From the NCBI RefSeq assembly GCF_003254645.1, contig NZ_PNFD01000004.1, positions 186,001 through 250,000 on the forward strand: a stretch of DNA of 64,000 nucleotides, read 5' to 3'. The position numbers were made by a program, and so were the translations under genes. Under the pieces are notes generated by a model. That model had not been told where the DNA came from. It did not search any database and saw nothing but the letters and a program-made list of their open reading frames with translations. Source of the DNA: Microbacterium suaedae (GTDB lineage: Bacteria > Actinomycetota > Actinomycetes > Actinomycetales > Microbacteriaceae). Position 1 is the stretch's first letter; each line of letters begins with the position of its first letter. Of the stretch, positions 17,831 to 26,555 are shown piece by piece.

Positions 17831-18937
17831 TCAGCCGGCGAGGCGGACGCCCGCGTCACGCAGCCAGCGGGCGGGATCCGCGAGGGCGGCCTCGGTGGAT
17901 CCGGCGAGCTCCGTCAGAGACGCAGCACTCGCGAAGGCCGAGGTGTCGCCGTCGATCGCACCCGCGACGAGCGCGACGGGGACTCCCGCCTCGCGCGCGA
18001 GGGCGGCGACGTGCGCGGGGGCTTTGCCGTCTGCCGACTGACCGTCGAAGCGCCCCTCCCCCGTCACGACGAGGTCGGCACCGGCGATGTCCCCGGCCAG
18101 GCCCGTAAGCTCGGCGATCGCGACGGATCCGGGAACGAGCTCGGCACCCCAGACCCGCAGGCCGAAGCCCGCACCACCCGCGGCACCCGCGCCGGGCTCC
18201 CCCGCGACGCCCTCCCGCCCGAGCACACCGGCGAGGCGCACGAGACCCGCGTCGGCGCGCGCGACGCCTGCCGCGTCGAGGCCCTTCTGCGGACCGAAGA
18301 CGGCGGCGGCGCCACGCTCACCCGTGAGGGGATTCGTGACGTCGCTGAGCACCGTGACGCCACCCGTGGGCAGCGCGCGCAGCGACGACAGATCTGCGCT
18401 CGCGACCTCGTCGAGGCCTGCGACGCCGGGCGCGATCGACGCACCGAACTCGTTCTGGAAACGCGCTCCGAGCGCCGTAAGCAGGCCAACGCCGCCGTCG
18501 GTCGAGGCGCTCGAGCCGATACCGAGCACGAGGCGCGAGACTCCGGCATCGAGCGCCGCCGCGATCGCCTGGCCGAAGCCGAGAGACGAGGCGCCGAAGG
18601 GGCGCAGTTCGTCGCCGAGCAGCTCGATACCCGACGTGCTCGCGAGTTCGACGACGCCCGTCCCGCCCGGGAGGTCCTCCTCGGCCGGAAGCCGCAGCCA
18701 CGACGTCGTGACCACGCGCCCCGCCGGTCCGGTCACGCGCACGGCGATACGCTGCGCGCCGGGCACGGCCTTCTCGAAGGCATCGAGCGTGCCCTCCCCG
18801 CCGTCCGCCATGGGGCGCAGCGTGACGCGGTCCGCGGGCGACGCACTTGCCCACCCCTCGGCGATCGCGGCAGCCGCGTCTGCGGCCGTGATGGATCCCT
18901 TGAAGCTGTCGGGCGCGACGACGATGTGGCGAGTCAT
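17831..18937 (-). CDS. glxK: Glycerate kinase
   Basis: 368-residue kinase of the GlxK/GarK family, which phosphorylates glycerate using ATP. The family N-terminus (VVAPDSFKGSITA) is intact, as are the MADGGEGT motif and a C-terminal GEGRFDGQS. The start ATG at 18937 has CAGGAT 7 nt upstream, in line with the leaderless pattern seen elsewhere. An in-frame ATG at 18946 would add three residues but lies inside the predicted promoter spacer. The gene sits outside the B-bracketed cassette and is followed on the same strand side by PPK2. Confidence 0.88.
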   Translation of the reverse strand: MTRHIVVAPDSFKGSITAADAAAAIAEGWASASPADRVTLRPMADGGEGTLDAFEKAVPGAQRIAVRVTGPAGRVVTTSWLRLPAEEDLPGGTGVVELASTSGIELLGDELRPFGASSLGFGQAIAAALDAGVSRLVLGIGSSASTDGGVGLLTALGARFQNEFGASIAPGVAGLDEVASADLSSLRALPTGGVTVLSDVTNPLTGERGAAAVFGPQKGLDAAGVARADAGLVRLAGVLGREGVAGEPGAGAAGGAGFGLRVWGAELVPGSVAIAELTGLAGDIAGADLVVTGEGRFDGQSADGKAPAHVAALAREAGVPVALVAGAIDGDTSAFASAASLTELAGSTEAALADPARWLRDAGVRLAG

Positions 18938-18986
18938 GGGATCCATCCTGCCGCACGCTGCCGGAAAGCGCTTACCTTCCGCGGAC

Positions 18987-19850
18987 TCAGAAGGTCGCGC
19001 GGAGACGGGCCTTCTCGGCCTCGACGTCGAAGTCGGCCGAGGGCCAGGACGGATCGATGTCCTCGAGGGTCTCGAGCAGCAGCTCCTGCACCGCCAGGCG
19101 GGCGTACCACTTGCGATCGGCCGGCACGACGAACCACGGCGCCTCGTCCGTCGACGTGCGGCGGATCGCCGTCTGATAAGCGTCCTGATAGGCGGGCCAT
19201 TCGGAGCGCTCGTCGACGTCGCCCGCGTTGTACTTCCAGTGCTTGTCGGGGCGGTCGAGCCGTTCCATCAGCCTCTCGCCCTGCTCGTCGTACGACACGT
19301 GCAGCATGACCTTGACGACCCGCGTCCCCCGCGCGACGAGGCGGCGCTCGAAGTCGACGATCGCGTCGTAGCGGCGCTCGATCTCGTCAGGATCCGCGAG
19401 CTCGCGCACCTTGCCGATGAGCACGTCCTCGTAGTGCGAGCGATCGAACACCCCGATGAAGCCGGGCTTCGGCACACGCTTCTCGATGCGCCAGAGGAAG
19501 TCGTGTTCGAGCTCGTCGGGCGTGGGCGCCTTGAACGCCGCAAGCTCGACGCCCTGCGGGTCGACGCCGCCCACGACGTGCCGGACGACGCCGCCCTTTC
19601 CGGCCGAGTCCATCCCCTGCAGCACGAGGAGCACCGCGTCCCGGGCTCCGGCCGTGCGCGCGGCGAACAGCCGTTCCTGATACTCCGAGAGCTGCGCGAG
19701 CCCGGCCTCCAGATCGGCGTGCCCCGCCGTCTTGTCGCCCTCGTACCCGGGCGTCGAACGCGGATCCACGCTCGGCAACACGAGATCCGCCCCCGCCTTC
19801 AGGCACGTACGCGCGTCCTCGACCCACTTCACCTGGCTCTTCGCGGTCAT
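18987..19850 (-). CDS. ppk2: Polyphosphate kinase 2 family protein
   Basis: 287-residue PPK2-type enzyme, which transfers phosphate between polyphosphate and nucleotides in the cytoplasm. The Walker A-like QGMDSAGKGG (about 79-88), the FDRSHYEDVL Walker B region and the lid residues fit the family. The start ATG at 19850 removes 12 implausible upstream residues. There is a single PPK2 domain. Whether it favours NDP or NMP cannot be fixed by eye. Neighbours are glycerate kinase and, beyond repeat A2, menD. Confidence 0.9.
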   Translation of the reverse strand: MTAKSQVKWVEDARTCLKAGADLVLPSVDPRSTPGYEGDKTAGHADLEAGLAQLSEYQERLFAARTAGARDAVLLVLQGMDSAGKGGVVRHVVGGVDPQGVELAAFKAPTPDELEHDFLWRIEKRVPKPGFIGVFDRSHYEDVLIGKVRELADPDEIERRYDAIVDFERRLVARGTRVVKVMLHVSYDEQGERLMERLDRPDKHWKYNAGDVDERSEWPAYQDAYQTAIRRTSTDEAPWFVVPADRKWYARLAVQELLLETLEDIDPSWPSADFDVEAEKARLRATF

Positions 19851-19879
19851 GCCGTCAGTCAAGCGGATCGACCGCCCGA

Positions 19880-19963
19880 TGCACAACGACGCCAGAATTC
19901 ATCGCCGCGGCCCGACACGCCGCCCAATCGCCCCTCGCCGTCGAAAATTGGCGTCGTTGTGCA
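19880..19963. repeat. Family A inverted-repeat element, copy A2 (84 bp)
   Basis: Arms TGCACAACGACGCCA and TTGGCGTCGTTGTGCA. The interior CCCGACACGCCGC is shared with A1, and the length is the same 84 bp. It lies between ppk2 and menD. Confidence 0.9.
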
Positions 19964-19973
19964 GCGGGAGGGG

Positions 19974-21677
19974 TCAGCGGTCGAGCGGAACCTCGATGAC
20001 CTGCGGCCCCGAGATCGCGGCCGTCAGCGCCTGATCGAGTTCGGATCGGGTCGTCGCCCGCACGTGCTCCCAGCCGTAGGCGCGCGCGATCTGCGCGAGG
20101 TCCGCGGACTGCGGCGTGAGCTGCACGCGATCCATCGCCTCGGCAGACGCGATCTTCGCGACCTCGAGTCCGTCGAAGATCGTGCCTCCGCCGTCGTTCC
20201 CGACGACGAGCTGGATCCGCGGCCGCGGCTCTCCCTCGGGAAGCAGCAGCGACCCGACGTCGTGCAGGAAGGCGAGATCGCCGAGGAGCACGCGGGTCGT
20301 GCCGGGCTCACCCTCGCCCTGGCTCGCGAGGGCGATGCCCAGCGCAGTCGCGATCGTGCCGTCGATGCCCGCCAGCCCGCGGTTGGCGTGCACGGGGACC
20401 TTCTTGCCCGCCAGCACCTCGTCGGCGACGCGTACGAGCCGGCTCGATCCGAACACGATCCGGTCGTGCGGCCACGTCGCGCGCCACAGTCCCGCGACGA
20501 GTTGCGCGCGGTCGAGGGGCGTACGCACGGCCTCGAGCTCGGCCCGTACGGCGCCCAGGCGAGTCTTCGGATCCGTCGACGCAAGCGCCTCCGAGTCGGG
20601 CGCCGCCGTCTCGAGGTCGACGGCGTGCGCGCGCGACCAGCGCATCCAGGATCCGAGCCAATCGCGGTCGATCTCTTCGACGGCGACCGCGACGGCATCG
20701 GCGGAACGGGTGGATCCGCTGAGGTCGAGCGGTTCGTCCGTTCCGCGCAGGGCGATGATGTCGACACCACCGCGCGACAGCAGGGCCGCGACCTCGCGGC
20801 TGAGGGTCGGATGCCCGACCACGACGACGCGCTCGATGCGCCCGCCGAGCTCGGGATCAACGAGCGCGCCACGGTATCCGCGGACGGCGTGTCGGCCGAA
20901 GCGCGCACCGCTGACGATCTCGGCGAGCAGCGGCCAGCCGCCCTGATGCGCGATGAGCTCGGCGTCGGGACCCGCGTCGGCGCCCGCGACCACGACGGTG
21001 CGCGGACCGTCTTCGAGCGTGACGGGCTCGGGCGGATCCGGCAGGAGCGCCTGCGCCTCGCGCACGATCTCCTCCGTTTCCTGCGCCTCGCCGCGCACGA
21101 ACCACTCGGGCGGCGCGCCGGCGAGAGGCTCGCGGAACGGCAGATTGACGTGCGCGACGCCCTGCACGGCCTCGCCCGCCGCGGCGACGAAGGCGCGCGC
21201 GGCGAGCCGGCGCATCTCAGCGGCTTCGCCGCCCGCTCCTTCCGGAACGAGGGCGTCGTGGGCGAAGCGCGCGGCGGATCCGAAGAGGCCGGGCTGCTGC
21301 GTCGCCTGATTCGCACCGACGCCGCGCAGCTCGGGCGGCCGATCGGCCGTGAGGAGCACGAGGGGCACTCCCGAGTGGTGCGCCTCGAGCGCGGCGGGCA
21401 GCAGGTTCGCGACCGCGGTTCCCGATGTGCAGATCACCAGGGCCGGCGTGCGCGTCTCACGCCCGATTCCAACCGCTGTGAAACCAGCGCTGCGTTCGTC
21501 GATGCGCACGTGGAGCGTGACGCGCCCCTGCCGCTCAAGATCCGCCGCGGCGAGCGCGAGCGCCTGCGAGCGGGATCCGGGGCTCAGGACGACGTGGCGC
21601 ACGCCGAGCGCCACGAAGGCGTCGAGGAGCGCACAGGCGGCAGCCGTCGCGGGAGACAGTGCGTCAGTCGCGGGCAT
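19974..21677 (-). CDS. menD: SEPHCHC synthase
   Basis: 567-residue thiamine-diphosphate enzyme that joins 2-oxoglutarate to isochorismate in menaquinone synthesis. The N-terminal domain has the cofactor-activating Glu (RIDERSAGF, Glu61), LSPGSRSQ and TSGTAVANLLPA. The C-terminal ThDP-binding region has a GNDGGGTIF-type motif. The start ATG at 21677 overlaps the end of the PLDc_N gene by 14 bp; the 94 residues upstream in frame are a shadow of that gene. It is separated from menF by about 15 kb of accessory genes. Confidence 0.93.
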   Translation of the reverse strand: MPATDALSPATAAACALLDAFVALGVRHVVLSPGSRSQALALAAADLERQGRVTLHVRIDERSAGFTAVGIGRETRTPALVICTSGTAVANLLPAALEAHHSGVPLVLLTADRPPELRGVGANQATQQPGLFGSAARFAHDALVPEGAGGEAAEMRRLAARAFVAAAGEAVQGVAHVNLPFREPLAGAPPEWFVRGEAQETEEIVREAQALLPDPPEPVTLEDGPRTVVVAGADAGPDAELIAHQGGWPLLAEIVSGARFGRHAVRGYRGALVDPELGGRIERVVVVGHPTLSREVAALLSRGGVDIIALRGTDEPLDLSGSTRSADAVAVAVEEIDRDWLGSWMRWSRAHAVDLETAAPDSEALASTDPKTRLGAVRAELEAVRTPLDRAQLVAGLWRATWPHDRIVFGSSRLVRVADEVLAGKKVPVHANRGLAGIDGTIATALGIALASQGEGEPGTTRVLLGDLAFLHDVGSLLLPEGEPRPRIQLVVGNDGGGTIFDGLEVAKIASAEAMDRVQLTPQSADLAQIARAYGWEHVRATTRSELDQALTAAISGPQVIEVPLDR

Positions 21678-22131
21678 CGCGCGGGTCGTCGCCATCGCCG
21701 GGCTTCCGCGAGTCCGCGTCGCCGTCGGCGGAGTCGTCGTCCGACTCGGCGTCGTCCTTCTGCTCGGCCTCACCGTCGGCCTGATCCTTCTCGTCATCCC
21801 GGGGAACGTCGGCGTCGTCGAACTGCTCCTCGGCATCGAGCATCGCCAGCTCCTCCTCGAGACGGCGGATGCGCTCATCGGCGGCCGAGAGGAACTCGGG
21901 ATTGTCGTCGGGGGCCGCCGGGTTCGGACCCGCGGCCTGCGCGTAGCCGGGGCGCGCACGCCCGATGGTCCACCAGAGGATTCCGCCGATCACAGGCACA
22001 AGCGTGATGACGACCCAGGCACCCTTCGAGACACCGCGGTGTCGCGAATCAGGCTGGACCGCGCAGTCGACGATGCTGATCACGGTGAAGACGACCGCGG
22101 CGACCGCGAGGATGATGAGAAAGCGTGCCAC
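21664..22131 (-). CDS. PLDc_N domain membrane protein with acidic tail
   Basis: 155-residue protein with two membrane segments (about 3-22 and 38-58) forming the phospholipase D nuclease N-terminal (PLDc_N) domain (KGAWVVITLVPVIGGILWW). It then has a coiled stretch (RIRRLEEELAMLDAEEQ) and a strongly acidic, disordered C-terminus. No catalytic PLD domain is present. It overlaps menD and is probably co-transcribed with it. The start is GTG at 22131 with TAGGAT six bases upstream. Small PLDc_N proteins of this type commonly sit beside menaquinone genes in actinobacteria; their role is unknown. Confidence 0.82.
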   Translation of the reverse strand: MARFLIILAVAAVVFTVISIVDCAVQPDSRHRGVSKGAWVVITLVPVIGGILWWTIGRARPGYAQAAGPNPAAPDDNPEFLSAADERIRRLEEELAMLDAEEQFDDADVPRDDEKDQADGEAEQKDDAESDDDSADGDADSRKPGDGDDPRDARD

Positions 22132-22137
22132 CCCTCC

Positions 22138-22143
22138 ATCCTA
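22138..22143 (-). promoter_or_regulatory. -10 hexamer TAGGAT for the PLDc_N-menD pair
   Basis: TAGGAT ends 6 nt before the GTG at 22131. The spacer GGAGGG could also act as a ribosome site if transcription starts earlier. Confidence 0.5.
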
Positions 22144-22169
22144 TGGCGGCGCACTGAAGATCCGCGCCG

Positions 22170-22931
22170 TCAGGACGGATCGACAGCCTCAATGCGCGAG
22201 AACGAGGCCGTCTCCTCCCCCACGGGCGACTCGACCGTCTCGACTGCATCGTCCTCGCCCGTCAGTCGTGCGATCGCCGCCTCGAACTGTCGCGAGAGCG
22301 CATCGGCGGCCCCCTCACCATCACCACGCCCGATCGCGTCGATGATCTGGCGGTAGGTGGGCGACACCGACCGCCGCACGTGGTAACCGTCCTCGGCGCT
22401 GAGGCTGGCGATGCGCGTCTCGGCGAGGAGAGTCGAGATGCGGGCGGAGAGACGCTCGCTGCCGACGAGATCGACGAGCTGCCGATGGAAGGCGATGTCG
22501 GCGTCACCGATCGGCACCGCCTCGTCCCCCGAGCTGACGGTCACGAGCCGGGCGAGACAGGCTTCGAGCTCAGCGATCTCGCGCGCCTGGGGGCGCTGGG
22601 CCAGGCGCCGCGCCGCGTGGGCCTCGACCGCGAGGCGCGCCTCGTAGAGATCGTCGACCTCCTCGGAGCGGATCGTCCTCACGCGCAGACCGCGACCGGG
22701 GATCGAGACGAGCAGCCCCTCCTGCACGAGCCGCTGCGCCGCCTCACGGAGGGGCCCCCGGCTCACGCCGAGCTGGGCCGCGATCTCGACCTCGCCGATC
22801 GGGCCGCCGACGGGCAGATCGCCAGCCAGGATCGCTTTGCGCAGCTCGATGACGATCAGGTCGACGGTGGACATACGCGCAACGGGCACGACGGATCGCG
22901 TCGCGTCGAATCGGGGGACGGATTTCGGCAC
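22170..22931 (-). CDS. GntR-family (FadR/FCD type) regulator
   Basis: 253-residue repressor-type protein. An N-terminal winged helix (IAAQLGVSRGPLREAAQRLV) is followed by an all-helical FCD ligand-binding domain. Its DEAVPIGDADIAFH and SPTYRQIIDAI segments hold likely metal-binding His/Asp. The start is GTG at 22931 with a strong AGGAGG six bases upstream, which rules out the longer frame. It is divergent from the ABC transporter operon at 23117 and is its likely regulator. Confidence 0.88.
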   Translation of the reverse strand: MPKSVPRFDATRSVVPVARMSTVDLIVIELRKAILAGDLPVGGPIGEVEIAAQLGVSRGPLREAAQRLVQEGLLVSIPGRGLRVRTIRSEEVDDLYEARLAVEAHAARRLAQRPQAREIAELEACLARLVTVSSGDEAVPIGDADIAFHRQLVDLVGSERLSARISTLLAETRIASLSAEDGYHVRRSVSPTYRQIIDAIGRGDGEGAADALSRQFEAAIARLTGEDDAVETVESPVGEETASFSRIEAVDPS

Positions 22932-22998
22932 GTCACGCCTCCTCTCGCCCAGAAGTTCCCTCACGGCTCGATTCTCTCACTGTCACGATTCTGTCTCA

Positions 22999-23049
22999 TT
23001 GTCGACATTCCTACAATCGGATTGATTTGACGTCGACTGTGTGTCACAG
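22999..23049. promoter_or_regulatory. Candidate operator region of the ABC operon
   Basis: An AT-richer patch in the 185-bp gap between the GntR gene and the binding protein. It holds ATTGT-N10-ACAAT at 22999-23018 (which includes the palindrome TGTCGACA) and CTGTG-TGT-CACAG at 23037-23049. Either could bind the GntR protein; assignment is by position only. Confidence 0.4.
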
Positions 23050-23116
23050 TTGCCCCGTTCTGCGTCGATGCGAGCTCCACGCACGCACCGGCTTCCCACG
23101 GAGAGGAAACAGCACG

Positions 23117-24034
23117 ATGATCCGACGCACCATCACGACCACCGGGATCGCGGGCCTCGGCGTCCTCGCTCTCGGCCTCGCGGCCTGCAGCTCCGGAGAG
23201 ACGACCGGCGGCAGCGACGGGGGCGACGGCGGAGACGAAGCCCTCAGCACGCTGGAGCGGCTGCAGGAAGAGGGCACGATCACCCTCGCGATCAACGGCG
23301 AGCAGCCGTATTCCTGGGTCGACGAATCCGGCGAACCCCAGGGCGGCACGATCGCCATCCACAAGGAGATCTTCGGCAATCTCGGCATCGACAACATCGA
23401 GGTCGAAGAGGTCGCCTGGGACAACCTGATCCCCGGCCTCAACGCGGGCCGCTGGGATGCTGTCAGCGCGGGCATGTCGATCCTCCCCGAGCGCTGCGAG
23501 CAGGCAGCGTTCAGCGCTCCCGAGATCATGTACACGACGACGCTCGCGGTGCCCGCCGGCAACCCGGAGGGTCTCACCGACCTCGACTCGGTTCTCGAAT
23601 CGGGCGGCGACGTGACCCTCGCCCTCCAGTCGGGCGCCATCGAAGACGGCTACGTCGAGCAGCTCGGCGGCTACGACAGCATCGTCCAGGTGGACAGCGC
23701 CGCTTCGGGCCTCGAGACCGTGCAGGCAGGGCGCGCCGACGCGTTCGCCCTGACCGCGGTGTCGCTCGCGTGGATGACCGAGGACATGGACGACCTCGAG
23801 ACGACGGGCGCGTTCATCCAGGAGATCGACGGCGTCGAGCAGATCGGCGCGGGCGCCACAGTGTTCCGCCCCGACGACACCGAGCTGCTGGAGGCCTACA
23901 ACGAAGAGCTCGCGAAGATCACGGGCGACGAGCAGGCCTATCTCGACCTCGTCGAGCCCTTCGGTTTCTCGGCCGAGAACCTGCCGCCGGCCGACCTCAC
24001 GACCGAACAGCTCTGCGCGGGCGACCTCGAATAA
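23117..24034 (+). CDS. ehuB: Amino-acid/ectoine-type ABC transporter binding lipoprotein
   Basis: 305-residue family 3 solute-binding lipoprotein with a lipobox (LGLAAC, Cys24). The mature part has the pattern NLIPGLNAGRWDAVSAGM then PERCEQAAFS, which resembles EhuB of ectoine/hydroxyectoine importers. The ATPase, two-permease arrangement also matches ehuABCD. The start ATG at 23117 has GAGAGGAAA upstream and opens a good signal peptide. Other polar amino acids remain possible ligands. Confidence 0.75.
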   Translation: MIRRTITTTGIAGLGVLALGLAACSSGETTGGSDGGDGGDEALSTLERLQEEGTITLAINGEQPYSWVDESGEPQGGTIAIHKEIFGNLGIDNIEVEEVAWDNLIPGLNAGRWDAVSAGMSILPERCEQAAFSAPEIMYTTTLAVPAGNPEGLTDLDSVLESGGDVTLALQSGAIEDGYVEQLGGYDSIVQVDSAASGLETVQAGRADAFALTAVSLAWMTEDMDDLETTGAFIQEIDGVEQIGAGATVFRPDDTELLEAYNEELAKITGDEQAYLDLVEPFGFSAENLPPADLTTEQLCAGDLE

Positions 24035-24052
24035 GAAGGAACATCTGAGGTC

Positions 24053-24769
24053 GTGACTGACAACCTCGAGGCGCTCGGACGGGCGCTGCCGCGGATTCTC
24101 GACGGACTTCTCATCACCGTCGAGCTGACCGTCGGCGGCGCCCTCCTGGCGCTGATCATCGCCGTCGTGCTCGGGCTGCTCGCTCGGGTCGACAACATCC
24201 TCCTGCGCGGCTTCGCCCGCGTGGTGATCGAGCTGTTCCGCGGCACCTCGCTTGTCGTGCAGCTGTTCTTCTTCTTCTTCGTGCTGCCGCTGCCGCCGTT
24301 CAATCTCGACCTCCCGCCGATCCTCGTCGGCCTGGTCGGGCTCGGGCTCAACTACGGCGCGTATGCCGCCGAGGTGGTGCGAGGATCCATCAACTCCGTC
24401 CCGAAGGGACAGTGGGAGGCGACGACGGCGCTCAGCATGTCGCGCGCGCAGCGCATGCGGCGGATCATCTTCCCCCAGGCGTGGGCTCTCATGATCCCCT
24501 CGCTCAACAATCTGCTGATCCAGCTGCTGAAGGGCACGGCCGTCGTCTACACGATCACGATCGTCGACCTCACGAACGTCTTCAACAAGCTGCGCATTGA
24601 GACCGACGTGTTCTTTGCCTACACGATCGCCCTCATCATCTACTTCCTTCTCGCCTACGCGCTCTCGAGCTTCATGGGCCTCCTCGAGCGGCGGGCCACC
24701 GCGAAGCTCGGCCGCGGACGAAAGAAGACGAAGGCCGTTCCGGATCTGAAGGGGGCTGCGACAGCATGA
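24053..24769 (+). CDS. ehuC: Amino-acid/ectoine-type ABC permease 1
   Basis: 238-residue polar-amino-acid-type permease (HisM/GlnP family) with about five membrane segments. The EAA-type loop (RGSINSVPKGQWEATTALS) is present, followed by a short basic C-terminal tail. The start is GTG at 24053 after AAGAAGGAA. Its end overlaps the next permease by 4 bp (ATGA), so the two are coupled and should form a heterodimer. Ectoine specificity rests on the operon pattern only. Confidence 0.82.
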   Translation: MTDNLEALGRALPRILDGLLITVELTVGGALLALIIAVVLGLLARVDNILLRGFARVVIELFRGTSLVVQLFFFFFVLPLPPFNLDLPPILVGLVGLGLNYGAYAAEVVRGSINSVPKGQWEATTALSMSRAQRMRRIIFPQAWALMIPSLNNLLIQLLKGTAVVYTITIVDLTNVFNKLRIETDVFFAYTIALIIYFLLAYALSSFMGLLERRATAKLGRGRKKTKAVPDLKGAATA

Positions 24770-25419
24770 TCGACGAGTCTCTCTGGAACTGGGAGCACGT
24801 CTGGGCCGCGCTCCCCGACATGCTGCTCGCCTTCGTCAAGGTGACGCTCTTCGTCACGATCGTCGGCAGCGCGATCGCGGCCGTGCTCGGCCTCGTCATC
24901 GCGCTCGTCAGGCGCACCGCGCCGCAGCCGATCTCGGGCATCGTGACGTTCGTCATGAACTTCATCCGCATGACGCCCCTCGTCGTGCAGCTCCTGTTCG
25001 TCTACTACGCCATCCCGACCATGCCCGGCATCGTCGTCGGGATCCTCGTGTTCGGCGTGCACTACGCGACGTTCATGGCCGAGGTGTACCGCGCGGGCAT
25101 CGAATCGGTCCCCAAGGGCCAGTGGGAGGCGACGACCGCGCTCAGCATGTCGCCCTCACGCACCTGGGTCGCGGTCATCATCCCCCAGGCCGTGCGCGCA
25201 ACCGTTCCCGCGCTCGGCAACTACGTCATCTCGATGTTCAAGGAGACGCCGTTCCTCGTGGCCATCGCCGTGATGGACATGGTCGGCGCCGCCCGCGAAT
25301 ACGGTGCCGGCACATTCCGCTTCACCGAGGTGTTCATCGTCGCGGGCGTGCTCTTCCTCATCGCGAGCTACCCCACCTCTCTTCTCATCGGGCGATTGGA
25401 GAAGCGCCTTGTCTACTGA
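24766..25419 (+). CDS. ehuD: Amino-acid/ectoine-type ABC permease 2
   Basis: 217-residue permease of the same family, with five predicted membrane segments and the EAA-type loop RAGIESVPKGQWEATTALSM. That loop is almost identical to the one in permease 1, as expected for paralogous halves of a heterodimer. The ATG overlaps the previous stop. The end overlaps the ATPase start by 11 bp. Confidence 0.82.
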   Translation: MIDESLWNWEHVWAALPDMLLAFVKVTLFVTIVGSAIAAVLGLVIALVRRTAPQPISGIVTFVMNFIRMTPLVVQLLFVYYAIPTMPGIVVGILVFGVHYATFMAEVYRAGIESVPKGQWEATTALSMSPSRTWVAVIIPQAVRATVPALGNYVISMFKETPFLVAIAVMDMVGAAREYGAGTFRFTEVFIVAGVLFLIASYPTSLLIGRLEKRLVY

Positions 25420-26224
25420 ACCCCACACCCACACCGGTGCGGTCGAGCTCGCGGCGGGCGAGGTCCCCGCGATCCGATTCGAGCACGTCGTGAAGCGCTA
25501 CGGCGACAACACGGTGCTCGACGGGCTCAACTTCACCGTGCGCAAGGGCGACCGCGTGACTCTCATCGGCCCCAGCGGATCCGGCAAGACGACGATCCTG
25601 CGCCTCGTGATGACGCTCGAGGACTCGACCGACGGCTACATCCTCATCGACGGCAATCCGCTGACGCACGTCGAGAAGGACGGCAAGCGCGTCGCGATCA
25701 AGGACAAGCGCCGCGCCGAGATGCGCAAGCGCATCGGCATGGTGTTCCAGCAGTTCAACCTGTTCCCGAACATGACCGTGCTCGAGAACATCATCGAGGC
25801 GCCCGTGCACGTGCTCGGACGGTCGAAACCCGACGCCATCAAGCGGGCGCACGAGCTGCTCGAACAGGTCGGCCTGCCCGACAAGGCCGACGCGCACCCG
25901 ACGTCGCTCTCGGGCGGACAGCAGCAGCGCGTCGCGATCGCACGGTGCCTCGCGATGGATCCCGAGATCATGCTGCTCGACGAGGTGACGAGCGCCCTCG
26001 ACCCCGAGGTCGTCGGCGAGGTGCTCGGGATCCTGCGCGACATCGCCGAGAACACCGACGTCACGATGCTGATCGTCACGCACGAGATGCAGTTCGCGCG
26101 CGATGTGTCGAACCGCGTGCTCATGTTCGACAAGGGACGCATCGTCGAGGAGGGTCCGCCCGCGGAGATCTTCGACAATCCTCAGGAGCAGCGCACGAAG
26201 GACTTCCTGTCGGCCGTCGCGTGA
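25409..26224 (+). CDS. ehuA: Amino-acid/ectoine-type ABC ATPase
   Basis: 271-residue ATPase of the polar-amino-acid class. It has Walker A (GPSGSGKTT), the Q-loop region (GMVFQQFNLFPNMTV), the signature (LSGGQQQR), Walker B (IMLLDEVTSALD) and the switch His (IVTHEM). The start is TTG at 25409 with GGAG seven bases upstream; no ATG or GTG gives a better N-terminus. It overlaps the permease gene, so the operon ehuBCDA is tightly coupled. A helix-rich insertion (THVEKDGKRVAIKDKRRAE) before the Q-loop is longer than in typical GlnQ proteins. Confidence 0.88.
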   Translation: MSTEPHTHTGAVELAAGEVPAIRFEHVVKRYGDNTVLDGLNFTVRKGDRVTLIGPSGSGKTTILRLVMTLEDSTDGYILIDGNPLTHVEKDGKRVAIKDKRRAEMRKRIGMVFQQFNLFPNMTVLENIIEAPVHVLGRSKPDAIKRAHELLEQVGLPDKADAHPTSLSGGQQQRVAIARCLAMDPEIMLLDEVTSALDPEVVGEVLGILRDIAENTDVTMLIVTHEMQFARDVSNRVLMFDKGRIVEEGPPAEIFDNPQEQRTKDFLSAVA

Positions 26225-26243
26225 GGCGCTCAGGCGCGGATCC

Positions 26244-26249
26244 TACGAT
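26244..26249 (+). promoter_or_regulatory. -10 hexamer TACGAT for the DUF4229 gene
   Basis: TACGAT ends 6 nt before the GTG at 26256, giving this small gene its own leaderless-type promoter inside the ABC operon end. Confidence 0.5.
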
Positions 26250-26255
26250 GGCACC

Positions 26256-26546
26256 GTGAAGATCCGCTCCCTCGTCGTCTACTCGCTGCTCCGCCTCGCG
26301 TTCTTTCTCGTCCCGCTCGGCGTCATGATGCTGTTCCCGGCATTCCAGGAACTGTGGTGGCTGGCGGTGATCTTCGCAGCGCTCATCGGCCTCAGCCTGT
26401 CGATCGTCTTCCTGCGGAAGCCGCTCGGCGAGGTCTCGTCGGGCATCTACGAGCGCCAGCACGCGAAGGATCAGCCGCGCACGGCCCGCGACGTCGACGC
26501 CGCGATCGAGGACGCCGCGAACGAGGCCGCCCAGAAGAACGAGTAG
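26256..26546 (+). CDS. DUF4229 small membrane protein
   Basis: 96-residue protein with two membrane segments (about 6-27 and 33-50) and a charged cytoplasmic tail rich in Asp/Glu/Ala that ends in NE. It matches the actinobacterial DUF4229 family by size and layout. The start is GTG at 26256. It is convergent with menA, 9 bp away. The function is unknown; DUF4229 genes often sit next to menA in Micrococcales. Confidence 0.75.
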   Translation: MKIRSLVVYSLLRLAFFLVPLGVMMLFPAFQELWWLAVIFAALIGLSLSIVFLRKPLGEVSSGIYERQHAKDQPRTARDVDAAIEDAANEAAQKNE

Positions 26547-26555
26547 TGCGGGCAG